This document shows positions 51,317-60,445 of a stretch of 64,000 nt of DNA, in pieces. This stretch comes from JADHTT01 sp964633845 (GTDB lineage Bacteria > Campylobacterota > Campylobacteria > Campylobacterales > Arcobacteraceae). The notes under the pieces were generated by a model, which was not told where the DNA came from, did no database searches, and saw nothing but the letters and a program-made list of their open reading frames with translations. Where the stretch lies: contig CAZWLA010000001.1 in the NCBI GenBank assembly GCA_964633845.1, forward strand, positions 1 to 64,000, in the 5' to 3' direction. The position numbers and the translations under genes are program-made. The number at the start of each line of letters is the position of its first letter. Position 1 is the stretch's first letter.

Positions 51317-52528
51317 CTAATGATGGTCTTCAATGAATGCTGAAAATGCTTCTTGCTTAGCATATGTCATTGAAATTTCTCTAATTCTAGGTACAATTCT
51401 TTGTAACTCTTTGATTACATAATCAATCTCATCTTCAGTAGTAAACTTACTTAGTGCAAACATAACAGTTGCATTTGCAATTTCTACTTTTTCTCCAAGA
51501 GCTTCAACTACAGCTGATGCTTCAAGATCTTCAGATGAACAAGAACTACCAGTTGATATATAGATACCAGCTTCATTCATATCCCATAGCATTGCTTCAC
51601 CTTCAATACCTCTAAAAGATGCAACTACAATATTATTTAGTCTATGCTCTTTTGGTACATAAGATTTAGTATCAGGAATTTCTAAAATAGCTTTTTCTAG
51701 CTTATCTCTTAGTTTACCAGTATGATTTGCAATATAACCAATACCCATATCTGAGTTTGCCATCTCAATTGCTTCACCCATGGCTACAGCACCATTATTA
51801 TAAACAGATCCTGCTCTTTTACCACCCATTACATTTTTTGATCCATGTATATGAGGTACATATGGTGATTTAGCTTTTACATAAAGTCCACCAACACCTT
51901 TTGGTCCATGAAATTTATGTGCTGACCATGTAAAATAGTTTACACCAAGATCTTGTAGATCAACTTTAATCTTACCAATTGCTTGTGCTGCATCTGTATG
52001 CATAGGGATTCCTGCTGCTTGACACATTCTAGCGATCTCTTTTATAGGCTGAATAGCACCTGTTTCATTAGATGCATATAATACAGATACAAGTGCTGTT
52101 TTATCTGTCATAGCTGCCTTTAGTTCTTCTAATGATACTAAACCATTTTCATCAGTACCTAAGTAAGTAACTTCCATACCAAAAGACTTACAGTATGCTA
52201 AAGGTGATTTAATAGAAGCATGCTCTGCTACAGTTGATATGATATGGTTTTTAGCATTGTCTTTATCTCTCAGGTATGCATCTAAAAATGTTTTAATTAC
52301 AGCATTATTTCCTTCTGTTGTTGAAGATGTAAATATAATATCATCATCATCACTTGCATTTAAACTATCGTATATTTTGTCATATGCACCATTTAGTGCA
52401 ACTCTACATTCTATACCTTGTTTGTATATTACATTTGCATTTCCAAATGTTTTTGTTGATTCACAATAGATCTCTTGAATTTTTGGATCCATTGGTGTTG
52501 TTGAGTTATTATCTAAATAAACTTCCAT
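51317..52528 (-). CDS. nifS: Cysteine desulfurase NifS
   Basis: A 403-residue PLP enzyme supplying sulfur to NifU. The PLP Lys is in TWSAHKFHGPKG, the active Cys in STGSSCSSEDLEAS, and HTDAAQAIGKI is another cofactor contact. It heads the nifSU operon and is divergent from the Crp/Fnr-type gene across a 143-base AT-rich spacer. Its products would serve the many Fe-S proteins of the nap cluster. Confidence 0.95.
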   Translation of the reverse strand: MEVYLDNNSTTPMDPKIQEIYCESTKTFGNANVIYKQGIECRVALNGAYDKIYDSLNASDDDDIIFTSSTTEGNNAVIKTFLDAYLRDKDNAKNHIISTVAEHASIKSPLAYCKSFGMEVTYLGTDENGLVSLEELKAAMTDKTALVSVLYASNETGAIQPIKEIARMCQAAGIPMHTDAAQAIGKIKVDLQDLGVNYFTWSAHKFHGPKGVGGLYVKAKSPYVPHIHGSKNVMGGKRAGSVYNNGAVAMGEAIEMANSDMGIGYIANHTGKLRDKLEKAILEIPDTKSYVPKEHRLNNIVVASFRGIEGEAMLWDMNEAGIYISTGSSCSSEDLEASAVVEALGEKVEIANATVMFALSKFTTEDEIDYVIKELQRIVPRIREISMTYAKQEAFSAFIEDHH

Positions 52529-52671
52529 ATATTTTCCCTTTTACTATCCTATTTCTTAAATAAGACAATTTTTATCTTCTTTTAAAATAGTATTGAAAGG
52601 TTACTAAATTTATACTTAACTTTAGATATTAGTATATTATTGTATGATTAGGAAACTTAATAGGAGTCGCA

Positions 52672-53334
52672 TTGGCAAGTACAACTGAATACTTAAAATC
52701 TATTTCATTCTTTGAATACTTAAGTCAAAGTGACCTAGAAAAGATTGAAAAATATAGTATTGTTAAAAAGTATCCAAAAGGATCAATAATGATGTATGAG
52801 GGAGATAATAGTACAAATATATCTTTCTTGCAAGCAGGTTTAGCTAGAGTTTATAAAATGGATAAGTTTGATAATGAAATCTTTTTATATCATATATATG
52901 AACATCAATTGATAACAGAGCTTTCTACACTAAATGAAAACATTATTACATGTGCCTCAAATATATCTATAGATGAAGAATCTGTTATTATAAATATAGA
53001 TTACAATAAATTTAGAGATGACTTTATCTCTACAAATATATTAACAATTCAGTTTTTGCAAGAGATATTTGCAAAGACACAAAAACTTCAATGTGTAGTT
53101 AATCGTGAATTAGTATTTGATTCTACTGCTAAAGTAGCACATTTTTTAAGTGAAAATTTAGAGATGTTTAATAAGTTAAAACGTACAGAAGTAGCATTAC
53201 TTTTACATCTTCAGCCTGAAACATTATCACGTGTTCTTAGAAAACTACAACGACAAGATTTAATTGGAGTTGAAGTAAAAAAAGTTTTTATAATAGATCA
53301 AGATGGTTTATATGATCTATTTCAAGGGGTGTAA
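52672..53334 (+). CDS. Crp/Fnr-family transcriptional regulator
   Basis: A 220-residue regulator: cyclic-nucleotide-like sensor domain (residues ~10-125), dimerisation helix, and a C-terminal winged helix with LLLHLQPETLSRVLRKLQR. The E-x-x-SR recognition pattern is that of FNR-type proteins reading TTGAT half sites. The N-terminal cysteine cluster of FNR is absent, so it does not sense O2 through that Fe-S cluster. TTG start behind AGGAG. It abuts the sensor-like gene (no gap) and precedes napA, whose promoter carries a matching TTGAT box, so it is the likely nap activator. Confidence 0.85.
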   Translation: MASTTEYLKSISFFEYLSQSDLEKIEKYSIVKKYPKGSIMMYEGDNSTNISFLQAGLARVYKMDKFDNEIFLYHIYEHQLITELSTLNENIITCASNISIDEESVIINIDYNKFRDDFISTNILTIQFLQEIFAKTQKLQCVVNRELVFDSTAKVAHFLSENLEMFNKLKRTEVALLLHLQPETLSRVLRKLQRQDLIGVEVKKVFIIDQDGLYDLFQGV

Positions 53335-54315
53335 ATGAAGATAAATATTAGTATATTAAGCAAAATTAAAATAGTTGGAGCACTCCTTACAACTGTAATT
53401 TTTACAGTAATTGGTGTAACTATACATATTAATAATAAAACATCAAAAGATGCTACGATTATTAATATGGCAGGTAAGCAACGTATGCTTACACAAAAGA
53501 TGGCAAAAAATATATTTTATATACATACTAATAATAAATATGATTTTAGAGAATTAGATGCAGCATATGAGCTATTTTCAAAACATCTATATATGTTGTC
53601 AAATGGTGATTACAAAAAAGGGCTATATGTTGTAGATGATGAATTAATTAATAATCAGCTTATAAAAGTAAAAAAGATGTGGCAAGAGTTTAGTCAACAC
53701 ATTATTAGTTTTAAACACAATAAACTTACAAAGCAAGACAATAATAAGTTAGTGCAAGTTATATATGATACAAATGGTGAATTACTTTATGAGATTGACA
53801 GACTTGTAGGCATGTACACTAAATATAGTGAAGCTCAAATTTCTTATATTATATCATTTCAATATTATGCAGGTTTATTTTTATTAATAATATTAGTATA
53901 TATACTAGTTGCACTTAAAAAAATTGAATCACAAGTGAATAACTTTTTAGAATATACAAAAAGCTTAGCAAGTACGACTGATATATCAGATGTAGTGATA
54001 AAAGAAATTGATGATGATTTAGAATTTAAAGAAGCATCTTCATCACTAAGTTGTTTTATTACAAAAGTAAATAGTGCAGTACAAGAGTCAAATATTGCAT
54101 TAGAACATTCACAAAAAGCTTCATATAAGTTAGAGCAGATCAATGATGAATTTGATGAGGTATTAAAAGGCATTGAAAATTCAGCTATGCTAGCAGATGA
54201 TATAGATAAAAGTGAAGATATGATGATAGAATCTAGTGAAGAGCTATTGCAATCTACGCAAAAACTACAAAAATTAAAAGATCAATTAGATAAATTATTA
54301 AAAAGTTGTCAATAA
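53335..54315 (+). CDS. PilJ/NarX-type membrane sensor without output domain
   Basis: A 326-residue protein with a membrane helix at about residues 11-30, a periplasmic helical domain beginning INMAGKQRMLTQKMAKN (the PilJ_N/NarX P-box type sequence that binds nitrate in NarX), a second helix at about 172-192 (YAGLFLLIILVYILVAL), and a cytoplasmic coiled coil. No histidine kinase, methyl-accepting or cyclase domain follows. It starts directly after the Crp/Fnr stop. A role in nitrate sensing is inferred from the P-box-like motif and nap context; how it signals is unclear. Confidence 0.7.
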   Translation: MKINISILSKIKIVGALLTTVIFTVIGVTIHINNKTSKDATIINMAGKQRMLTQKMAKNIFYIHTNNKYDFRELDAAYELFSKHLYMLSNGDYKKGLYVVDDELINNQLIKVKKMWQEFSQHIISFKHNKLTKQDNNKLVQVIYDTNGELLYEIDRLVGMYTKYSEAQISYIISFQYYAGLFLLIILVYILVALKKIESQVNNFLEYTKSLASTTDISDVVIKEIDDDLEFKEASSSLSCFITKVNSAVQESNIALEHSQKASYKLEQINDEFDEVLKGIENSAMLADDIDKSEDMMIESSEELLQSTQKLQKLKDQLDKLLKSCQ

Positions 54316-54334
54316 TTTATAACTAATATATTAC

Positions 54335-54355
54335 AGTGCTACTATTAGTAGCACT
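54335..54355 (+). terminator. Hairpin after the sensor gene
   Basis: AGTGCTACT-ATT-AGTAGCACT is a perfect 9-bp stem 20 bases after the sensor stop; no T-run follows, so it is a weak or Rho-assisted terminator. The rest of the 293-base gap to napA holds the FNR-type promoter and no convincing ORF. Confidence 0.5.
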
Positions 54356-54500
54356 TGTAAATAAGTATAATTGATACGCTACTTTATTCATAAACCCTTT
54401 AAATATGCCCATCTATTCTAGTATATAGGCTGGCTAATAAATATTATTTGTAAAAATTATAATGAAGATAATAATTGTCCTAAATCTAAACTTAAAAAAA

Positions 54501-54542
54501 TTGATTAGTGTCAATTATTTTATATCTAAAAAGGTATATAAT
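54501..54542 (+). promoter_or_regulatory. FNR-type box and class II promoter of napA
   Basis: TTGATTAGTGTCAA (54501-54514) fits the FNR consensus TTGAT-N4-ATCAA with one change. A perfect TATAAT lies at 54537-54542, which puts the start of transcription near 54549 and the box centre at -41.5, the exact class II activator position. The leader is then about 60 bases. The adjacent Crp/Fnr gene is the obvious candidate regulator. Confidence 0.75.
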
Positions 54543-54608
54543 TTTCATGTTAGAAGTTTTATCGATAAGCGATAAGATGTTCTAGAGAAATAATTAAGGA
54601 GAGAAATT

Positions 54609-57470
54609 ATGGCACTTTCAAGAAGAGATTTTCTGAAAAGTTCAGCAGCAGCTTCTGCAGCGGCAGCTATTGGTATGAGTGTACCAGCAGAGATGCAAGC
54701 AGCAGCAACTAAGGCTGATAGTGATTGGAGATGGGACAAGGCGGCTTGTCGATTCTGTGGTACTGGTTGTGGTATTATGATGGCTACAAAAGGTGAAGGT
54801 AAAGATAGAAAGATTGTTGCGGTTAAAGGTGACCCAGCAGCACCAGTAAATAGAGGACTTAACTGTATTAAAGGTTACTTTAATGCAAAAATTATGTATG
54901 GTGCGGATAGACTTACTAAGCCATTATTAAGAGTTAATGCTCAAGGTGAATTTGATAAGCAAGGTAAATTTGCTGAAGTTTCATGGCAAAGAGCATTTGA
55001 TATTATGGAAGAGAAAGCAAAAGCAGCATTTGCTGAAAAAGGACCTGAAGGGGTTGCAGTATTTGCTTCTGGACAGTATACAGTTATGGAAGGTGCGGCA
55101 GCACAAAAAATGATGAAAGCTGGATTTAGATCAAATGCTATTGATCCAAATGCTAGACACTGTATGGCATCAGCAGTTGTTGGTTTCTACCAAACATTTG
55201 GTGTAGATGAGCCTTCTGGTTGTTATGATGATATTGAGCTTACAGATACTGTTGTATCTTGGGGATCAAATATGGCAGAGATGCACCCAATTCTATGGTC
55301 AAGAGTTACAGATAGAAAGCTTTCTGATCCAGATAGAGTTAAAGTTGTAAATATTTCTACATATAGACATAGAACTTCAGATTTAGCTGATATGGAGATT
55401 ATTTTCTCTCCAAATACAGATACTGCTATGTGGAACTACATTGCAAGAGAGATTGTATATAATGCACCTGAATCTATTGATTGGGATTTCGTAAATAAAA
55501 ATATGGTATTCGCTGCTGCTAACCCAAATATTGGTTATGGTATGAGAAAATCAAATGAGAAATCTATTAAAGAGGGTAAATATACTGCTAAAGAGATGGA
55601 AACTATTTCAAAAGAGATGAGTACAATTGTTTCTGAAAAAGAAGCTCCAGCGTTAGCACCATATGGATACAAAGCTGGTGATAAGATGGTACATAATAAG
55701 CCAGGTTTACCACACTGGTTAATTGAATTTGAAGAGTACAAAAAATCTTTAGAGCCATATACATTAGATTATACTGCAAAAATTTCAAAAGGTGACCCAG
55801 ATGAAGATATTGAAGAGTTCAAAAAGAAACTACAATATTTAGCTGATCTATATATTGAAAAAGGTAGAAAAGTAGTATCATTCTGGACAATGGGTATGAA
55901 TCAACATACTAGAGGTACTTGGACAAATACATTATCGTACAATGTTCACTTCTTACTAAATAAACAAGCTAAACCAGGTGATGGTGCATTCTCACTTACT
56001 GGTCAACCATCAGCATGTGGTACAGCAAGAGAAGTTGGTACATTTACACATAGATTACCAGCAGATATGATGATTAAAAATCCTAAGCATAGAGCTATGG
56101 CTGAAGAAAAATGGCATCTTCCTAAGGGAACTTTAAATGGTCAAATGGGTCAACATATTATGAGAATCCATAGAGATATTGAAGATGGACATGTTAAGTT
56201 TGCATGGGTAAATGTATGTAATCCTTACCAAGATTCTGCATCTGCATCACACTGGATTAAAGCTGCAAGAGAGATGGATAACTTTATCGTAACTTCAGAT
56301 GGTTACCCAGGTATTTCTGCAAAAGTTTCTGACCTTATTTTACCATCAGCAATGATGTATGAAAAATGGGGAGCATATGGAAATGCAGAGAGAAGAACTC
56401 AGCACTGGAGACAGCAGGTATTACCTGTAGGTGATGCAATGTCTGATACATGGCAATGGGTAGAATTCTCTAAAAGATTTACAGTAAGAGATCTATGGAT
56501 GAAAGACGTAAAAGTTAAATGGGGTAAAAAGACTATGAAAGCTATCCCTGAGTCTGAGATTAGAAAAGCTGGATATACTCCTGATACTACTATGTTTGAG
56601 ATTTTATTTGCAAATGATAGAGCAAAATCTTATAAAAAAGATATGAATGATCCTGTTCAAGCTGGATATGATGATACTGATTCTTCAGGTGATGAAAGAG
56701 GTGTTATTGGTTCAGATGGTAAAGAGTGGCAAGGTTACGGATTCTTTATCCATAAGTACCTATTTGAAGAGTATGCATCATTTACAAGAGGACATGGACA
56801 TGATCTTGCACCATTTGATGTTTACCATAAAGTAAGAGGACTTAAGTGGCCAGTTGTTGATGGTAAAGAAACTCAGTGGAGATTTAATGCTAAATATGAT
56901 CCATATGCAGCAAAAGCAGTTGCTAAATCTGGAAATGGTTCTACGCATGCATTCTACGGTGGATTCCTTAAGAAGAGACCTCAAGGTGATTTAACTGGTA
57001 TTAGAAAAGGTAAGAAATTAAGCTATGCTGATAAGCCTGGTAAACACCACTTAAAAGATAAGGCTAAAATCTTTGCTAGACCATATATGGATCCACCAGA
57101 AATGCCAGATACAGAGTACCCAGTATGGTTATGTACAGGTAGAGTTCTAGAGCACTGGCATTCAGGTACAATGACTATGAGAGTTCCTGAATTATATAGA
57201 GCAGTTCCAGAAGCATTATGTTATATGCACCCAGAAGATGCTAAGAAGTATGGTGTTAAGCAAGGTCAACTTGCGTGGGTTGAATCAAGAAGAGGTAAAG
57301 TTAAAGCAAGAGTTGAAACTAGAGGTAGAAACCGACCTTCAAGAGGACTTGTATTTGTTCCATGGTTCGATGAAAAAGTATTTATTAATAAAGTTTGTTT
57401 AGATGCGACTTGTCCATTATCAAAACAAACAGATTATAAAAAATGTGCTATTAAAATTTACGCGGTATAA
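54609..57470 (+). CDS. napA: Periplasmic nitrate reductase catalytic subunit NapA
   Basis: A 953-residue Mo-bisMGD enzyme reducing nitrate to nitrite in the periplasm. Residues 4-10 (SRRDFLK) are a twin-arginine signal. The [4Fe-4S] ligands are Cys47, Cys50, Cys54 and Cys86; the Mo ligand is Cys185 in NARHCMASAV. It is longer than E. coli NapA (828) in the Campylobacterota manner. GGAGAG lies before the ATG. It receives electrons from NapB, encoded 12 bases downstream. Confidence 0.97.
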   Translation: MALSRRDFLKSSAAASAAAAIGMSVPAEMQAAATKADSDWRWDKAACRFCGTGCGIMMATKGEGKDRKIVAVKGDPAAPVNRGLNCIKGYFNAKIMYGADRLTKPLLRVNAQGEFDKQGKFAEVSWQRAFDIMEEKAKAAFAEKGPEGVAVFASGQYTVMEGAAAQKMMKAGFRSNAIDPNARHCMASAVVGFYQTFGVDEPSGCYDDIELTDTVVSWGSNMAEMHPILWSRVTDRKLSDPDRVKVVNISTYRHRTSDLADMEIIFSPNTDTAMWNYIAREIVYNAPESIDWDFVNKNMVFAAANPNIGYGMRKSNEKSIKEGKYTAKEMETISKEMSTIVSEKEAPALAPYGYKAGDKMVHNKPGLPHWLIEFEEYKKSLEPYTLDYTAKISKGDPDEDIEEFKKKLQYLADLYIEKGRKVVSFWTMGMNQHTRGTWTNTLSYNVHFLLNKQAKPGDGAFSLTGQPSACGTAREVGTFTHRLPADMMIKNPKHRAMAEEKWHLPKGTLNGQMGQHIMRIHRDIEDGHVKFAWVNVCNPYQDSASASHWIKAAREMDNFIVTSDGYPGISAKVSDLILPSAMMYEKWGAYGNAERRTQHWRQQVLPVGDAMSDTWQWVEFSKRFTVRDLWMKDVKVKWGKKTMKAIPESEIRKAGYTPDTTMFEILFANDRAKSYKKDMNDPVQAGYDDTDSSGDERGVIGSDGKEWQGYGFFIHKYLFEEYASFTRGHGHDLAPFDVYHKVRGLKWPVVDGKETQWRFNAKYDPYAAKAVAKSGNGSTHAFYGGFLKKRPQGDLTGIRKGKKLSYADKPGKHHLKDKAKIFARPYMDPPEMPDTEYPVWLCTGRVLEHWHSGTMTMRVPELYRAVPEALCYMHPEDAKKYGVKQGQLAWVESRRGKVKARVETRGRNRPSRGLVFVPWFDEKVFINKVCLDATCPLSKQTDYKKCAIKIYAV

Positions 57471-57482
57471 AGGGAGGCAATT

Positions 57483-58187
57483 ATGAAAACTTTAGGAAAA
57501 TTAACATTAAGTTTAGCGGTTGCGGCAACGGTATTGTTTACAGGGTGTAATGATGCACCTTCTAAGCAAGAGGTTGCAAAGCCAACAATTACTGAGGCCT
57601 CTTTAGGTCTTAGAAAAACAGATCTATATTGTGAAGATAGTACAGTTGCTGAGCAAACAAACTATAGAAAGTCGTCTGCGGGAGGTGCTGCTAAAATTAA
57701 TAGAGCATTCCAAGATGCTCCACCTATGATTCCACATGATACAGAAGGTATGCTACCAATTACAATTAGTAATAACCAGTGTACTGGATGTCATATGCCA
57801 GCAGTTGCAAGTATGATGGGAGCTACACCAATTCCTGTTTCTCATCTTACAGACTTTAGACCTAAGCATACGCTTGTAGGTCAAGACTTTAAGCCTGCTA
57901 TTGACAATATGAAAAATCAAGTTGCTATCTCTAAAAATAAAGATGGTAAACTTACTGGTGCAAGATTTAACTGTACTCAGTGTCATGCTCCTCAGTCACA
58001 GGGTAACTTAGCTGTTGAAAATACTTTTGAAGCAGCATATACTACTAAAACTGGAGCATCTAAGTCTACTTGGGATAGTTCAGAATTTATGCATGGAATT
58101 GATACTATTAAAGGTAAAGCTGGACAAGTTACTGCAGCAGATGTTGCAAATAAAGATTCAGTATCTGGTCAACCATTAGGTCACTAG
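57483..58187 (+). CDS. napB: Diheme cytochrome c subunit NapB, predicted lipoprotein
   Basis: A 234-residue diheme cytochrome, with CTGCH and CTQCH heme sites and conserved axial-ligand His in MIPHDTEG and PVSHLTDF. The N-terminal signal ends in a lipobox LFTGC with Cys22, predicting a lipid anchor; classical NapB is soluble. It is longer than the usual 150-180 residues. It hands electrons to NapA. It directly follows napA here, and a strong terminator follows it, whereas in Campylobacter napB lies after napH. Confidence 0.92.
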   Translation: MKTLGKLTLSLAVAATVLFTGCNDAPSKQEVAKPTITEASLGLRKTDLYCEDSTVAEQTNYRKSSAGGAAKINRAFQDAPPMIPHDTEGMLPITISNNQCTGCHMPAVASMMGATPIPVSHLTDFRPKHTLVGQDFKPAIDNMKNQVAISKNKDGKLTGARFNCTQCHAPQSQGNLAVENTFEAAYTTKTGASKSTWDSSEFMHGIDTIKGKAGQVTAADVANKDSVSGQPLGH

Positions 58188-58227
58188 ATAATATAAATTG
58201 TAGTAAAATTATTTTATTACAATATAG

Positions 58228-58254
58228 AGGGTGAGATAATTCTCACCCTTTTTT
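58228..58254 (+). terminator. Terminator after napB
   Basis: AGGGTGAGA and TCTCACCCT form a 9-bp stem with a four-base loop and six T's. A weaker 10-bp stem (58198-58222) lies just before it. Together they split the nap genes into napAB and napGHFLD. Confidence 0.9.
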
Positions 58255-58270
58255 AGTCAAAAAAATATTA

Positions 58271-58321
58271 ATATTAGAATAAGTTATTTTGAGTATAATG
58301 TATTCTAATATGAATAAGTTA
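58271..58321 (+). promoter_or_regulatory. napG promoter with 11-bp inverted repeat
   Basis: ATATTAGAATA (58271-58281) and TATTCTAATAT (58301-58311) are a perfect inverted repeat enclosing TATAAT at 58294-58299; GAATAAGTTA also occurs twice (58277-58286, 58312-58321). This may be an operator over the promoter of napGHFLD. No FNR-type box is seen here. Confidence 0.5.
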
Positions 58322-58344
58322 GTTGATAACGGAGGAAATCTATT

Positions 58345-59124
58345 ATGACAGATAGAAGAAAATTTTTACTAAATATGGCTAGAGGTGTTGGTCTTGCAGG
58401 ACTTGCAGGGCTTACATGGAGTGCATATGTAGATGAAGTAACAGCTTCTACATTAATACTACGACCACCAGGGGCTTTAAAAGAAGAAGATTTTTTAGCT
58501 ACATGTATTAAGTGTGGGATGTGTGTGGAAGCATGTCCATATGATACATTATTATTAGCAAAACCTGGTGACCATAAACCTATGGGTACACCATATTTTG
58601 TACCTAGAGAAGTACCTTGTTATATGTGTCCTGATATACCTTGTGTACCTGTATGTCCTACTGGTGCACTAGATCAAAAATCTGTATCTAATGATCAAGG
58701 TGAACTCGATATAAATAAAGCTGATATGGGACTTGCTGTAATAGATGATGAGTCATGTATCGCATTTTGGGGTATTCAGTGCGATGCTTGTTATCGTGCA
58801 TGTCCAATTTTTGGAGATGCTATTACTATTGAATATACAAAAAATGAACGTACAGGTAAGCATGCATTTATGAAACCAATAGTTCATAGTGATCATTGTA
58901 CTGGATGTGGATTATGTGAGAGAGCTTGTGTAACAGAAAAACCTGCAATATTTGTACTTCCAAGAGAAAATGCACTTGGAAAAGCTGGAGATTATTATAT
59001 CAAAGGTTGGGATAAAAATGACGAGAAAAGACTTGAAAAGGCAACAAGTGAAACAACAACTACAGAAATTAGTAAAGATTCAGCAATGGACTCATTAAAT
59101 AGCAGTATGGAGGATCTATACTAA
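58345..59124 (+). CDS. napG: Ferredoxin-type quinol dehydrogenase component NapG
   Basis: A 259-residue Fe-S protein exported by the Tat system (twin-arginine DRRKFLLN at residues 3-10). Four [4Fe-4S] sites: CIKCGMCVEACP, CYMCPDIPCVPVCP, CIAFWGIQCDACYRACP and CTGCGLCERAC. With NapH it takes electrons from menaquinol to NapB. GGAGGA precedes the ATG; napH starts one base after its stop. Confidence 0.95.
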   Translation: MTDRRKFLLNMARGVGLAGLAGLTWSAYVDEVTASTLILRPPGALKEEDFLATCIKCGMCVEACPYDTLLLAKPGDHKPMGTPYFVPREVPCYMCPDIPCVPVCPTGALDQKSVSNDQGELDINKADMGLAVIDDESCIAFWGIQCDACYRACPIFGDAITIEYTKNERTGKHAFMKPIVHSDHCTGCGLCERACVTEKPAIFVLPRENALGKAGDYYIKGWDKNDEKRLEKATSETTTTEISKDSAMDSLNSSMEDLY

Positions 59125-59940
59125 ATGAAAACTTTATGGAATAATTATAGATATTTAATATTAAGACGATTAGTACAAGTTGGAATAATGGTATTGTATT
59201 TTGGTGCAAATGCTTGGGGTTGGACTATACTTATGGGAAATCTAAGTTCATCAAATTTTTTAGGACTTATTCCACTTAGTGATCCTTATGCAGCACTACA
59301 AATGCTTGCAGCTGGCGCATTGATGGCTACAGACTTGATTATTGGTGTAGCAATAATCACTATAGTTTATGGTTTAATTGGTGGTAGAATGTTTTGTTCT
59401 TGGGTTTGCCCTGTAAATCCAATCACTGATGCAGCAAATTATTTAAGAAGAGTACTTGGTTTTAATCAAATACAAAAAAGACAACCAGCTACAAGAAATA
59501 TGAGGTACTGGACTATTGGGCTATCTTTAATCATATCATTTGCACTAGGTGTAACTGCATTTGAATTTATATCTCCTGTATCTATGGTACATAGAGGTAT
59601 TATATTTGGACTTGGATTTGGATGGGCAGCAATACTTGTAATATTCTTATTTGATCTGTTTGTACTTAAAAATGGATGGTGTGGACATATTTGTCCTCTT
59701 GGCGGATTTTATTCTATAGTAGGTAAATTCTCACTTCTTAGAGTTAATCATAATGTAGATAATTGTACAGAGTGTATGAAATGTAAAGAGGTGTGTCCAG
59801 AAGATCAAGTACTTTATATGATTGCTAAAAATTCAGAACAAGTCTTAGATGGTGAGTGTACAAATTGTGCAAGGTGTATAGAGGTTTGTGATGATGATGC
59901 GCTAGAGTTTTCAATTAGGAAATTAAAGAGTGGATCGTAG
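59125..59940 (+). CDS. napH: Membrane quinol dehydrogenase component NapH
   Basis: A 271-residue membrane protein with four or five helices, the paired CSWVCPVNP and CGHICPLGG motifs on the membrane face, and two C-terminal [4Fe-4S] motifs, CTECMKCKEVCP and CTNCARCIEVC. It passes menaquinol electrons to NapG. napF starts at GTG within its last codons (11-base overlap). Confidence 0.95.
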   Translation: MKTLWNNYRYLILRRLVQVGIMVLYFGANAWGWTILMGNLSSSNFLGLIPLSDPYAALQMLAAGALMATDLIIGVAIITIVYGLIGGRMFCSWVCPVNPITDAANYLRRVLGFNQIQKRQPATRNMRYWTIGLSLIISFALGVTAFEFISPVSMVHRGIIFGLGFGWAAILVIFLFDLFVLKNGWCGHICPLGGFYSIVGKFSLLRVNHNVDNCTECMKCKEVCPEDQVLYMIAKNSEQVLDGECTNCARCIEVCDDDALEFSIRKLKSGS

Positions 59941-60445
59941 GGATCTTTTTAGTTCAATTGGTAAATCATTTCAGGGTGAAAAGCGAGTAGATATAGGGAC
60001 TATACGACCACCATACTTTAAAAATTTATTTGATTTTGATAAATGTATTGAATGTGAAGATAAGTGGTGTATTGGTGCTTGTGAAGAAAATATTATTGAT
60101 GTTGATAAAGATGGAATACCAACATTAAACTTCACTAATAGTGGATGTACATATTGTGATGAGTGTGCAGTTGATTGTGACCAAGGTGTACTAGAAGTTG
60201 AGTATAGACAAAATATAAAAGCAAATATAAAAATAGATATGATTAAGTGTATGAGTTGGCATGATACTATGTGCTTTTCTTGTAAAGATCCATGCTTAGA
60301 TAATGCTATAGAATTTATAGGAATGTTTAGACCAGAAATTAATCTAAGTCAATGTACTTTATGTGGTTTTTGTATAAAATACTGTCCTGTAGATGCTATA
60401 AGTATTAGTCAATTAAAAGAGGAGACAAATAATGAAACTATTTAA
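59930..60445 (+). CDS. napF: Cytoplasmic iron-sulfur protein NapF
   Basis: A 171-residue protein starting at GTG (MDRRDLFSS). It has four Cys groups: CIECEDKWCIGAC, CTYCDECAVDC, CMSWHDTMCFSCKDPC and CTLCGFCIKYCP, 16 Cys in all, although E. coli NapF is usually described with three clusters. NapF is thought to help load or activate NapA before export. It overlaps napH by 11 and napL by 14 bases. Confidence 0.9.
   Translation: MDRRDLFSSIGKSFQGEKRVDIGTIRPPYFKNLFDFDKCIECEDKWCIGACEENIIDVDKDGIPTLNFTNSGCTYCDECAVDCDQGVLEVEYRQNIKANIKIDMIKCMSWHDTMCFSCKDPCLDNAIEFIGMFRPEINLSQCTLCGFCIKYCPVDAISISQLKEETNNETI

Noticed and set aside
50305..52528. nifS/nifU as a nitrogen-fixation marker
   Set aside because: No nifHDK or other nif genes are present; in Campylobacterota NifSU is the general Fe-S assembly system.
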